In this document: positions 28,710 to 37,493 of the stretch, one piece after another
How positions within the stretch are numbered: the stretch's first letter is position 1
Layout of the letters: every line of letters begins with the position of its first letter
NCBI RefSeq assembly: GCF_904846625.1
Contig: NZ_CAJHBL010000003.1
Coordinates: 434,001 to 498,000 of the forward strand
Reading direction: 5' to 3'
Length of the DNA: 64,000 nt
Origin: Psychrobacter sp. JCM 18900
GTDB lineage: Bacteria > Pseudomonadota > Gammaproteobacteria > Pseudomonadales > Moraxellaceae
The notes under the pieces: model-generated
The model's input: only the letters and a program-made list of their open reading frames with translations
Told to the model about the DNA's origin: nothing
The model's database searches: none
Program-made: the position numbers and the translations under genes

Positions 28710-29114
28710 CTATGATGCTGGCAGACTCTCAATACCTTCGATGCGCGTGACCAAACCATTATTATCAAAGTAAACAACTAAATGCTGGCTAGCGTTTTTG
28801 ACATCTGCAATGCCTTTACGGCTACCTTCGGTGCCTGCTTTGTAGTCATAGATATAATCCCAGCGTTTAGGCTCAAGCGTATCTCGAATCGCAGGGCTAC
28901 CAAGAGTATAAAGAACTTGGTTTTGGTTCATACCCACTTTTAGCTTTTGAGCTTGGGTTTGCGTAATCTCTGTGCCTTGTGGCAAATCAATCTTATAAAC
29001 ACTCAATAATGAGCAGCCAGACATAGCAACAGTAGCGCTAAGCATACTGGTGATAACGATCTTACGTAATGCGCTTGTGTGGCTTAACGGACGGAAATTT
29101 AATGTCTTTATCAT
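28710..29114 (-). CDS. bamE: Outer-membrane assembly lipoprotein BamE
   Basis: A small component of the BAM complex that inserts beta-barrel proteins into the outer membrane. With the ATG at 29114 it is 134 residues. A basic n-region (L-R-K) and hydrophobic core end in A-M-S-G-C-S, a lipobox. The mature part has V-Y-K-I-D-L-P-Q-G, the motif L-K-V-G-M-N-Q-N-Q-V-L-Y-T-L-G-S-P and P-K-R-W-D-Y-I-Y, hallmark SmpA/OmlA sequence. The frame is open further upstream to 29249, and ATG 29129 is an alternative; neither has a clear ribosome site. It is divergent from fur, the common arrangement in this family. Confidence 0.93.
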   Translation of the reverse strand: MIKTLNFRPLSHTSALRKIVITSMLSATVAMSGCSLLSVYKIDLPQGTEITQTQAQKLKVGMNQNQVLYTLGSPAIRDTLEPKRWDYIYDYKAGTEGSRKGIADVKNASQHLVVYFDNNGLVTRIEGIESLPAS

Positions 29115-29376
29115 GGTAAGATGACTCATAAGAAATGAATTAGGTGTGGCCAGCGTTAGGTCGTACCAGTCTGACCGACAATCTTGGACAAATGATACGT
29201 CATTTACTTGCAATTGCCTACCACTTACGACATTATTTACCAAACACAATCTGAATAGTTAGATTAATTATATTTTAAATTCATAGGCTTGCATCTCGAT
29301 ATTTAGAAAATAATAAGAGAGATGTCTGCGTAAGTTTCATCAGTTTATTATTAATCATTTACTTTATATTAAATAA

Positions 29377-29398
29377 AAATAATCTTTGTTGATTATTT
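29377..29398. promoter_or_regulatory. Candidate Fur operator upstream of fur
   Basis: AAATAATC, 6-base spacer TTTGTT, GATTATTT: a perfect 8-bp inverted repeat about 50 bases before the fur ATG. The AATAATC/GATTATT halves resemble the GATAAT hexamers of Fur boxes, so autoregulation is likely but unproven. It could also influence the divergent bamE gene. Confidence 0.5.
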
Positions 29399-29446
29399 AT
29401 CTCATATTTTCTATTTGTTAAGACTGTCACAGTCAAAAGGGATATT

Positions 29447-29881
29447 ATGGCTTCTTTTACCAATCAAGATTTACGTAGAGCAGGACTCAAGGTCACGTTA
29501 CCTCGTATCAAAATTTTAGAGCTATTAGAAAGCGCAGAGCTGCATCACATGAGCGCAGAAGAAGTGTATAAGGCACTTATCGAGCAAGGTGAAGATGTAG
29601 GTCTTGCCACTGTCTATCGTGTCCTAACACAGTTTGAGCAAGCAGGTATTGTTGAGCGTCATAACTTTGAAAACAATCTATCTGTATTTGAGATTACCCA
29701 AGAAGAGCATCACGATCACCTAGTTTGTGATGTGTGTGGCAAGATTATAGAATTTCATAATGAAGTTATTGAAGAAGAACAACTAAAAGTGGCAGAAAAA
29801 CATGGCTTTAAACTGTCTGGGCATTCTCTTGTGCTATATGGCATTTGTGCAGACCAAGCCTGTAGAGACAGCGCGAAGTAA
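29447..29881 (+). CDS. fur: Ferric uptake regulator Fur
   Basis: The iron-responsive repressor. A 144-residue protein with an N-terminal winged helix (L-R-R-A-G-L-K-V-T-L-P-R, recognition helix with A-T-V-Y-R-V-L near residue 55) and a C-terminal dimerisation domain with E-E-H-H-D-H-L-V-C94-D-V-C97 and C134 and C139 forming a structural zinc site. The length and motifs are typical for gammaproteobacterial Fur, rather than Zur or PerR. It is placed between bamE and pilU as in Acinetobacter. Confidence 0.96.
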   Translation: MASFTNQDLRRAGLKVTLPRIKILELLESAELHHMSAEEVYKALIEQGEDVGLATVYRVLTQFEQAGIVERHNFENNLSVFEITQEEHHDHLVCDVCGKIIEFHNEVIEEEQLKVAEKHGFKLSGHSLVLYGICADQACRDSAK

Positions 29882-29937
29882 TTGTCTAGTGTATAAGTAG
29901 AAATGCTTATTTCTGCCAGTAATACGATATCGAACAA

Positions 29938-29979
29938 TAAAAGAAACCCTCGTTATTTATAACGAGGGTTTCTTTTTAT
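29938..29979. terminator. Bidirectional terminator between fur and pilU
   Basis: AAAAGAAACCCTCGTTAT, TTATAACGAGGGTTTCTTTTT: a long stem with A/T runs on both sides. Confidence 0.88.
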
Positions 29980-30009
29980 ATGTCTATTATGCCTAGAAAG
30001 CGCAATAAT

Positions 30010-31131
30010 TTAGCTAACATCTAACGATAAACTATCAGCACCTTCATCTAAATTAGCCTTACCGTTTTTGCTACTGAGCTTAATTTTGAGGCGTAGATCG
30101 TTAGGAGAGTCGGCATGTAGAATCGCTTCTTTATACGTTATTTCTCCTTGTTCGTACAAATCAAAAAGTGCCTGATCAAAGGTTTGCATGCCACTGTCTC
30201 GTGAGCGTGTCATCACATCTTTGATTTCATGGACTTCCCCTTTACGGATATAGTCACTGATCAGCTGCGAATTTAGCAAAATCTCAATAGCAGCGCGTCG
30301 CCCTTTACCATCAGGTGTTGGGATAAGTTGCTGCGCGATAATAGCTTGCAGGTTTAACGACAAATCCATAAACAACTGATTATGGCGATTGGTTTCAAAG
30401 AAGTGAATGATACGATCAATTGCTTGGTTAGCATTGTTTGCGTGCAACGTTGCAAACACTAGATGACCTGTCTCAGCGTACTGGATAGCGTAGTTCATGA
30501 CCTCACGGTTACGAATCTCGCCGATTAAGATAACATCGGGTGCTTGGCGTAGCGTGTTTTTTAGGCCCGCTTCAAATGAATGAGTATCGATACCAACTTC
30601 ACGCTGGGTAATAATACAGCCACGATGCTTATGAACAAACTCAATAGGGTCTTCTATTGTAATGATATGACCATGAGAGTTTTGATTGCGATGTCCTATC
30701 ATTGCTGCAAGGGTAGTAGATTTACCTGTACCCGTTGCGCCAACTAATAGAACAATACCGCGTTTTTTCATGGCCAATTCTTTTAGCGCTGGCGGTAAAC
30801 GTAACTCTTCGACCGTTGGAATGTTGTTTTCAATTTTTCGTAAAATCATTCCTGCCATGTCGCGTTGTACAAATGCACTGACTCGAAAGCGAGCTTGCTG
30901 TGCTTCATCAGAGATCGCAAATTGACACTCGTTTGTTTCTTCAAACTCTTTTTGCTGGCTTGGCGTCATTACACCTTTGACCAATCTCATGGTTTGTTCA
31001 GCACTCAAAGGTGTTCTACCGACAGGTAAAATTTTTCCATTTACTTTCATGGAAGGTGCTACGTCAGCAGTAATAAAAAGGTCAGAGCCATTTTTGCTGA
31101 TCATTAATTGTAATAGTTTATCAATGTCCAT
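30010..31131 (-). CDS. pilU: Type IV pilus retraction ATPase PilU
   Basis: A hexameric secretion-type ATPase that works with PilT to retract the pilus. The ATG at 31131 (residues M-D-I-D-K-L-L) is preceded by AGGTGC and gives 373 residues, matching PilU; an in-frame start 27 bases upstream is unlikely. Walker A is G-A-T-G-T-G-K-S-T-T-L, the Asp box D-P-I-E-F-V-H-K, Walker B V-I-L-I-G-E-I-R and the His box T-G-H-L-V-F-A-T-L-H-A. Its C-terminus is longer and more polar than that of PilT. It lies downstream of pilT on the same strand with 130 bases between. Confidence 0.95.
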   Translation of the reverse strand: MDIDKLLQLMISKNGSDLFITADVAPSMKVNGKILPVGRTPLSAEQTMRLVKGVMTPSQQKEFEETNECQFAISDEAQQARFRVSAFVQRDMAGMILRKIENNIPTVEELRLPPALKELAMKKRGIVLLVGATGTGKSTTLAAMIGHRNQNSHGHIITIEDPIEFVHKHRGCIITQREVGIDTHSFEAGLKNTLRQAPDVILIGEIRNREVMNYAIQYAETGHLVFATLHANNANQAIDRIIHFFETNRHNQLFMDLSLNLQAIIAQQLIPTPDGKGRRAAIEILLNSQLISDYIRKGEVHEIKDVMTRSRDSGMQTFDQALFDLYEQGEITYKEAILHADSPNDLRLKIKLSSKNGKANLDEGADSLSLDVS

Positions 31132-31263
31132 ATCGCACCTGCACCAGATGTAAGTCAATTAAAATCATATTTTAAATACGTGAGTAAAAAGTAATAAAGT
31201 AAAAACAGAGACCATAAGTTGTTTATTATTTTTAGTGGTATCTGTCAATACTATCTATCAGTA

Positions 31264-32319
31264 CTACAAAAATGCCTCAGGTTGTTTAGCATAAGGACGT
31301 GCAACATCCTTACTAATGGTTCCTTTACTTACTAAGTTCTTTAACGTTTGATCGAGGGTAATCATGCCATCGCCTGCACCCGTTTGGATAGCAGAATACA
31401 TCTGAGCGATTTTGTTTTCACGTATCAAGTTACGGATAGCAGGGGTACCTATCATAATTTCATGGGCGGCTATACGTCCACCTGCTTGACGACGCAGCAA
31501 TGTCTGTGAAATAACAGCTTGCAATGATTCTGACAACATCGCGCGGATCATGTCTTTTTCAGCAGCTGGGAATACATCAATAACGCGGTCAATCGTTTTA
31601 GCCGCTGAGCTGGTATGCAAGGTGCCGAACACTAAGTGACCAGTCTCTGCTGCCGTCAATGCCAAACGGATAGTCTCAAGGTCACGTAGTTCACCAACCA
31701 AAATAACATCGGGATCTTCACGTAGGGCAGAGCGCAATGCTGGCTCAAAACCCAAAGTATCACGGTGTACTTCACGCTGATTGATCAAGCTTTTTTTAGA
31801 CTGATGCACGAATTCAATCGGGTCTTCGATAGTTAGAATATGCTCTTTACGGCTTTCGTTAATATAGTCAATCATCGCCGCAAGTGTTGTTGACTTACCT
31901 GAGCCTGTTGGTCCTGTGACCAATACCACGCCACGCTTAAAGTCTGAAACGCGTCTAAAGACATCGCCCATACCTAAGTCTTCCATCGTTAATACTTTAG
32001 AAGGAATGGTACGAAATACAGCGCCTGCACCGCGGTTTTGATTAAAAGCGTTGACACGAAAACGTGCTAGATTAGGAATTTCAAAAGAAAAATCCGTTTC
32101 AAAAAACTCCTCAAAGTCAGCACGTTGCTTATCATTCATGATGTCATAAATAAGCTGATGTACGACTTGATGGGTCATCTCTGGCATATTGATACGTGTC
32201 ATTTCACCATCGACACGTATCATTGCCGGCATACCCGCTGAAATATGTAAATCTGATGCCTTATGTTTAACCGTAAAGCGCAGCAAGTCTTCGATATTAA
32301 GATTATTTTTTTCAGCCAT
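31264..32319 (-). CDS. pilT: Type IV pilus retraction ATPase PilT
   Basis: The main twitching motor at the inner membrane. A 351-residue protein with a PAS-like N-terminal domain (L-L-R-F-T-V-K-H-K-A-S-D-L-H-I-S-A-G), Walker A G-P-T-G-S-G-K-S-T, Asp box D-P-I-E-F-V-H-Q, Walker B V-I-L-V-G-E-L-R-D, His box T-G-H-L-V-F-G-T-L-H-T and the PilT-specific A-I-R-N-L-I-R-E motif near residue 288. Paired with pilU; yggS is divergent, as in Pseudomonas and Acinetobacter. Confidence 0.97.
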   Translation of the reverse strand: MAEKNNLNIEDLLRFTVKHKASDLHISAGMPAMIRVDGEMTRINMPEMTHQVVHQLIYDIMNDKQRADFEEFFETDFSFEIPNLARFRVNAFNQNRGAGAVFRTIPSKVLTMEDLGMGDVFRRVSDFKRGVVLVTGPTGSGKSTTLAAMIDYINESRKEHILTIEDPIEFVHQSKKSLINQREVHRDTLGFEPALRSALREDPDVILVGELRDLETIRLALTAAETGHLVFGTLHTSSAAKTIDRVIDVFPAAEKDMIRAMLSESLQAVISQTLLRRQAGGRIAAHEIMIGTPAIRNLIRENKIAQMYSAIQTGAGDGMITLDQTLKNLVSKGTISKDVARPYAKQPEAFL

Positions 32320-32674
32320 AATTTGATATTCCTATCACTTAGTCTAGGTAAGACAAAACACTATAAAAGTACGTGGTAAACTATTTATCGATAGCCTTAG
32401 TATAATAAGAGATGATAAGAAGCTCACCAGTACAGGTCTTTACCATCACTAGCATATTTAGCAGCATATGTTAAAGCATGTAACAATATCATAACAAGAC
32501 TATGAGTATTTAACCATCTACTAAATTAAGAAAAACCAAAACTGGATCGTTTTAAAATAATTCTCATAGGAGTTGTTTTTAATTTACTTTTAAAAATCGG
32601 ATAGTTATGTTTTTTATATAATAAAAATTGCAGAAAAAAATCTCAAAAAATTAATCAAGCAGTAAGGGAAAAAT
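32320..32674. other. Intergenic region pilT-yggS
   Basis: A 355-base, very AT-rich gap between divergent genes. No gene or clear structure noticed. Confidence 0.45.
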
Positions 32675-33391
32675 ATGAAGGAAGTGAATGGCAATATTGA
32701 TGAAATGACACTTATCGATAACTGGCAGCAAGTTAGTAAACAGATGAAGCAAGCGTGTGATCGTGCTGACAGACAGGTTGACAATATTATGCTGCTGGCT
32801 GTTTCGAAAACGAAACCTGCCGATATGATTGCAACCTTAGCAAAGCAGGGACAGCGTGATTTTGGTGAAAACTATCTACAAGAGGCCATCGAAAAAATTA
32901 TTGAACTTAAAGCTCAGCCTGTAGGCAAGAGTATCGTTTGGCATTATATCGGTAGTATTCAGCGTAACAAGACACGTGACATTGCAGAGCACTTTGATTG
33001 GGTGCAAACGGTTGAGCGCGATATCATCGCTAAACGGTTAAATGACCAACGACCAGCTGACCTGCCACCGTTGAATGTGTTGATTCAATTAAATATCGAT
33101 AACGAAGATAGCAAATCCGGATGTTTGCCAGCCCAGTTGCCAGAGCTGATAACAGCGATCAAAGGGTATGAGCGCTTACAAATGCGAGGTTTGATGATTA
33201 TTCCTGCTAAAGAGAATACGGAAGCCTTTGCTCGAACTAAGCAGTTGTTTGAAGATGTTAAAGCCGACTATCCAGAGCTAGATAGTTGGGATACGCTTAG
33301 TATGGGTATGAGTGGTGATATGGCAGAAGCGATAGAAAACGGCACAACAATGGTACGTGTCGGCACTGCTATATTTGGTCAACGTGCTTAA
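32675..33391 (+). CDS. yggS: Pyridoxal phosphate homeostasis protein YggS
   Basis: A 238-residue PLP-binding protein of the YggS/PROSC family with a TIM-barrel fold similar to alanine racemase, but no known catalysis. The PLP lysine is in L-L-A-V-S-K-T-K-P, and F-G-E-N-Y-L-Q-E-A, W-H-Y-I-G-S-I-Q-R-N-K and the phosphate-binding S-M-G-M-S-G-D-M near the C-terminus are all present. A ribosome site AAGGGA precedes the ATG. It is the usual divergent neighbour of pilT; no proC or yggT follows here. Confidence 0.94.
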   Translation: MKEVNGNIDEMTLIDNWQQVSKQMKQACDRADRQVDNIMLLAVSKTKPADMIATLAKQGQRDFGENYLQEAIEKIIELKAQPVGKSIVWHYIGSIQRNKTRDIAEHFDWVQTVERDIIAKRLNDQRPADLPPLNVLIQLNIDNEDSKSGCLPAQLPELITAIKGYERLQMRGLMIIPAKENTEAFARTKQLFEDVKADYPELDSWDTLSMGMSGDMAEAIENGTTMVRVGTAIFGQRA

Positions 33392-33405
33392 AACGATATG
33401 AATTG

Positions 33406-33428
33406 GCTAGTTAAGCATCCTTTAACTA
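33406..33428. terminator. Candidate terminator between yggS and CBS-domain gene
   Basis: CTAGTTAA, loop GCATCCT, TTAACTAG: a perfect 8-bp stem between two convergent genes, without a strong T tract. Confidence 0.45.
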
Positions 33429-33437
33429 GTCATTAAA

Positions 33438-34712
33438 TTAAATGACATCTTCTAATTTTGTGACTAGCATCTGCGTAATTTTAAGATTATCAGTCGCAAT
33501 AATCTCAAATCGATAATTGGCATACTCAATTGTGTCGGTCTTTTTAGGAATTTTTCGGAGCATATACATCATAAATCCACTGATAGTTTCGTAATTTTGA
33601 CTGCGTGGTAAGTCGACAATATCTAATGCACGAATCACATCTTCGATAGGGGTCATGCCATCGATTAGCCACGAGTTGTCAGTGCGCTGGACAATAGGTT
33701 GTTCTTCTAGCGTTACCAACTCACCCATCACAATGCTCATCACGTCCTTTAAGGTGATAACACCAACGACTAATGCATATTCATTCACAATAACCGCAAA
33801 ATCAGCGCCAGTAGATTTAAACATCTCTAATACTTCAAATAGAGACAAAGTATCAGGCACGAAAAGTGCTGGTTTCAATAGAGTCTTGTTCGTTAAGCTA
33901 ACTTCTTGTTGGTTCAAGACCAAAGCTAAAAAGCTACGAGATTCCACATAACCAACGATATGTTCTAAATCGTCATCATGGCAGACCAAGAACTTATTGT
34001 GTGGCTGCTCAATCATGATATTCACGACTTCTTCGGTATTTGTCTTGGTATCAAAATAAACGATATTTTCTCGAGGGTTCATTACTGAGGTGACGGTACG
34101 CTCCTGCATATCAAAGATGTTTTCGATCAAGTGATGCTCTTGCTTTTTCAGTACACCCGCTTCGGCACCCGCATCCATCACTGCATAAATATCTTCTGGT
34201 GTCATATCATCTTGACGTATGGTTGAGATGCCAAAAAGCTTAAATAGGATATTCGCGGCCCCATCGAACACCCATATAATGGGCTTTAGTATAAATATCA
34301 ACAACATCATCGGGCGTACAAGCCGTACCGCTATCGTCTCTGCATTTGACATGGCCAAACGTCTGGGCATTAGGTCGGCAAGTAGTGAAAACAAACTCGT
34401 AATAAGTACAAACGATATGACTGATGCTATCGTTTCACTATTCAATAACTGCTCGAGATATGGACTGATGGCTGATTCACCCACGGCACCAGCTGAAATA
34501 GCGACCGCGTTTAGCACTATTTGTACGACGGTAATAAAACTTCCAGGATGCTCCTGCATATTAAGGACGTCAAGTGCGCGAACATCGCCTTCTTTTGCCA
34601 TAATTTGGAGCTTGATTTTGCGTCCTGCGGCGATGGCAATCTCAGCAGCAGAGACAAAGGTGCTTAAGGCAAGCAGTAAAAGAAGAAAGACACTAGCGGT
34701 TAGCAAACTCAT
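33438..34712 (-). CDS. CNNM/CorC-type membrane protein with CBS domains (HlyC/CorC, YtfL-like)
   Basis: 424 residues from the ATG at 34712 (M-S-L-L-T-A-S-V-F-L); an open frame extends 105 bases further but encodes unrelated sequence. An N-terminal DUF21 domain (about 1-185) carries four hydrophobic segments and the S-A-A-E-I-A motif. A CBS pair follows (about 205-335; V-M-N-P-R-E-N-I-V-Y and L-K-D-V-M), then a C-terminal CorC/HlyC domain with W-L-I-D-G-M-T-P-I-E-D-V and I-S-G-F-M-M. Relatives influence magnesium, cobalt or polyamine balance. The true substrate is unknown. Confidence 0.88.
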   Translation of the reverse strand: MSLLTASVFLLLLLALSTFVSAAEIAIAAGRKIKLQIMAKEGDVRALDVLNMQEHPGSFITVVQIVLNAVAISAGAVGESAISPYLEQLLNSETIASVISFVLITSLFSLLADLMPRRLAMSNAETIAVRLVRPMMLLIFILKPIIWVFDGAANILFKLFGISTIRQDDMTPEDIYAVMDAGAEAGVLKKQEHHLIENIFDMQERTVTSVMNPRENIVYFDTKTNTEEVVNIMIEQPHNKFLVCHDDDLEHIVGYVESRSFLALVLNQQEVSLTNKTLLKPALFVPDTLSLFEVLEMFKSTGADFAVIVNEYALVVGVITLKDVMSIVMGELVTLEEQPIVQRTDNSWLIDGMTPIEDVIRALDIVDLPRSQNYETISGFMMYMLRKIPKKTDTIEYANYRFEIIATDNLKITQMLVTKLEDVI

Positions 34713-34816
34713 GACGTACTCGAAAAAGAAATAAAGATAATTAAGGCAAAATAGTTGGTGAAACTGTGTGGAAAAGAATATGGCTAGGTGTAAAAATTTT
34801 TGATGGATAAAAACCA

Positions 34817-34842
34817 AAAAAGCTGGGCAAGCACCCAGCTAA
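34817..34842 (-). terminator. Terminator downstream of nadE
   Basis: Minus strand AGCTGGG, loop TGCTTG, CCCAGCT followed by TTTTTTGGTTTTT. Confidence 0.8.
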
Positions 34843-34881
34843 TAATAAAAAATTCGATATCTTTTAAAACTGGCTAACTAG

Positions 34882-34918
34882 TACCTCTCAACTTATAGAT
34901 AGTAAGAGTTGAGAGGTA
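34882..34918 (-). repeat. Inverted repeat just after nadE stop
   Basis: TACCTCTCAACT and AGTTGAGAGGTA form a 12-bp stem with a 13-base loop, 8 bases after the nadE stop. It has no T tract, and a separate terminator follows. Confidence 0.7.
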
Positions 34919-34926
34919 TGTAGTAA

Positions 34927-36618
34927 TTAACCTTTGATTGACCACTTATTAACCAATGGATAACGGCGTTCACGTCCGAAAGCTTTGTGGCTAATCTTAG
35001 TACCGATAGGAGATTGCAAGCGTTTGTATTCGCTGTTGTCTACCATTTTGATGACTTTGGCGACCATCTCAGCATCAAAGCCTTTATCAATAATCTCTTG
35101 ATAGCCCATATCTTCATCGATATATGATGTCAAGATACCATCTAACACATCGTAGTCTGGCAAGCTGTCTTGATCTTTTTGATCTGGACGTAGTTCAGCC
35201 GATGGCGGACGGGTAATAACGCGCTCAGGAATGACAGGCGTATCTTCTAAACGGTTACGATAGCTCGCCAATTTATAAACTTGAGACTTATATACGTCTT
35301 TTAGTACGTCAAAGCCGCCAGCCATATCACCATATAGCGTTGAGTAACCAACAGCCAATTCTGACTTGTTACCAGTCGTAATGACCAGATGACCGAATTT
35401 ATTAGACAAGGCCATCAAAATAACACCGCGAGCGCGCGCTTGGATGTTTTCTTCAGTAGTGTCCGCTGGTGACTTATTGAACAACGGCGCTAACGTATGA
35501 CGGATGCCTTCGACAGCGTCAAAAATAGGGCAGACGGTGTAAGAAACATTTAAGCGACGTGCTTGGGCTTGAGCATCTTCTAGACTGATTTGAGAGGTGT
35601 ATTCGTATGGCATCATGACTGCATATACCTTGTCAGCGCCTAGAGCGTCAACAGCGATACAGAGTGTCAATGCTGAGTCAATACCACCTGACAACCCGAC
35701 AATAATGCCAGAGAATCCTGAATGGTTGACATAGTCGCGTAGACCGACGACTAACGCTTGATACATTTCAGATTCACGGCTCAAGGTTAGAGGCGCTTTG
35801 GTCTGCTCGTTAAACTTCGCAGTTTTTACATCTAACGTAGCCAGTAGCAACTGGTTCATAAAGCGCGGCGCTTCATGAGCAATGCTACCGTCAGCTTGTA
35901 CAGCCATAGAGCCACCATCAAATACTAGATCGTCTTGTCCGCCCACTGCGTTGACATAGACGATAGGTAGCTTATTTTCACGGCTACGCTTGGCCAGCAT
36001 GGTTTTGCGATTGTCTTGCTTTTCAATCTCAAAAGGCGAGGCATTTAAGCTTACGATTAAATCAGCACCTTGTTTTTTAAGCTCGGAGATAGGCCCTTTT
36101 TCCCACAAATCTTCACAGATAAGTAGACCGATAGTAATGCCTTTATAGTCAAATAAAACTTGATTGCGACCTTTATCGAAATAGCGACGCTCATCAAACA
36201 CGCCATAATTTGGCAAAATTTGCTTATGGTAAAAACCTTTTTGATGACCATTATGTAGGATGGCAGCAGAGTTAAAAGTACCGTGATGATCGACATGCGG
36301 ATAGCCGACAATCATGACGATATCATCGATATCACTTAAAGTAGATAAAGCGCTTTTAACACGACCTGATAAGCTTGGACGTAGCAATAAATCTTGTGGA
36401 GGGTAGCCTAGCAACGCTAACTCTGGGAATACGATTACGTCAGCACCTTGTTCGCGTGCTTGTAATGCTAGGGTACGCATTTTTTCGACATTGGTTGCGA
36501 TATCACCGACCAAAAAATGTGATTGAGCTAAAGCAAAAGTGACAGTATCTTGTGGTTTATTGGTCTTACTGGCTTCGTTTGAGGTGTTAGAGTTGGGGTT
36601 ATCAGTGTCTTTTGACAT
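34927..36618 (-). CDS. nadE: Glutamine-dependent NAD+ synthetase
   Basis: Converts nicotinate adenine dinucleotide to NAD with ammonia from glutamine. The ATG at 36618 (M-S-K-D-T-D-N) has AGGA upstream and gives 563 residues; an in-frame start 66 bases earlier is less likely. An N-terminal nitrilase-type amidase domain (F-P-E-L-A-L-L-G-Y-P, H-K-Q-I-L-P-N-Y and the catalytic Cys in L-L-I-C-E-D-L-W-E) is fused to an NAD synthase domain with the P-loop G-L-S-G-G-I-D-S-A-L-T. It therefore belongs to the two-domain glutaminase type. A Ser/Asn/Thr-rich stretch of about 20 residues opens the protein. Confidence 0.95.
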   Translation of the reverse strand: MSKDTDNPNSNTSNEASKTNKPQDTVTFALAQSHFLVGDIATNVEKMRTLALQAREQGADVIVFPELALLGYPPQDLLLRPSLSGRVKSALSTLSDIDDIVMIVGYPHVDHHGTFNSAAILHNGHQKGFYHKQILPNYGVFDERRYFDKGRNQVLFDYKGITIGLLICEDLWEKGPISELKKQGADLIVSLNASPFEIEKQDNRKTMLAKRSRENKLPIVYVNAVGGQDDLVFDGGSMAVQADGSIAHEAPRFMNQLLLATLDVKTAKFNEQTKAPLTLSRESEMYQALVVGLRDYVNHSGFSGIIVGLSGGIDSALTLCIAVDALGADKVYAVMMPYEYTSQISLEDAQAQARRLNVSYTVCPIFDAVEGIRHTLAPLFNKSPADTTEENIQARARGVILMALSNKFGHLVITTGNKSELAVGYSTLYGDMAGGFDVLKDVYKSQVYKLASYRNRLEDTPVIPERVITRPPSAELRPDQKDQDSLPDYDVLDGILTSYIDEDMGYQEIIDKGFDAEMVAKVIKMVDNSEYKRLQSPIGTKISHKAFGRERRYPLVNKWSIKG

Positions 36619-36766
36619 TGTTATTGTTCCTATCGATATATTATTAAAATTTGGTGTGTCTGTATTGATTTCAAATAAAATCAAAGTAAATCCGAAATTA
36701 ACTCAAAACTGCGCTCTTGCATATCAAGCTCAAATATTGAGCTGATATGCTGAGTCTAAATCTTAT

Positions 36767-36789
36767 ATAAGTCTTTATAAAAGACTTAT
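36767..36789. repeat. Inverted repeat upstream of nadE
   Basis: ATAAGTCTTT, spacer ATA, AAAGACTTAT: a perfect 10-bp inverted repeat about 150 bases before the nadE ATG; candidate operator or leader hairpin. Confidence 0.7.
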
Positions 36790-37148
36790 GATTTTGCTCA
36801 AGTAACTCACTCTAAGTGATAGCGACACCCTAAAATTAGAACTTATGATAGTCTAAAAGAAGACGATATAAGCGGGTGTTGAAATCTGGCTCAGAGGATT
36901 CGATGTCTGTACGACGATGTAAATAAATATGTGCAAATAAACTTAACTACACTGAAAAGCTTAAAATAATTGCTTTAGTATAACATCAATTGTCGCGACA
37001 AATAGAACGCACCAGTGGATTCCCTTATAAGATAACAGTTTAAAAGCTGAACATAAAAGCAGTTTTCGATACATCATTTTTACACACTAAATTCATGCAT
37101 TATGCGCTAGTCATTATCGTCGTCATCTAGTAAGCTTGCATAGACAAA

Positions 37149-37213
37149 GTTGTAAGTAAAGATTACAACAACGCGTTATATAATTCACACGCTTTATTGC
37201 ATAATAAAGTGTG
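37149..37213. repeat. Two adjacent inverted repeats upstream of permease gene
   Basis: GTTGTAA/TTACAAC (7 bp, 7-base spacer, 37149-37169) and CACGCTTTATT/AATAAAGTGTG (11 pairs with one G-T, loop GCAT, 37188-37213). Confidence 0.65.
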
Positions 37214-37493
37214 CTAGCTGCATTTTTATTATTTTATCTACAATAATAAATGGCTATGAATTTATAGTATAGAACTGGACATAGTCATACTATTTAATTG
37301 TCATGTTACTTAATCTTCATGTGAATTTATAAGTCCGTAGCAATATAAGTCCGACACAATGCTTTTTTGTATGATTCGCAACTCTCGCTAATGGATACAG
37401 CTTATAGACAGTGTCTAAGAGCTGATATTCATCACACATTTATAAACTCGCCAGCAAAATTATCGTTTGCTGTCCGCTTTTGGTTTATACGCT

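Larger units (their letters stand above)
36619..37493. other. Long gap between nadE and permease gene, with hairpins
   Basis: About 875 bases between divergent genes without a convincing reading frame. It contains three notable inverted repeats at 36767-36789, 37149-37169 and 37188-37213. It may hold long leaders or a small RNA. Confidence 0.5.
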
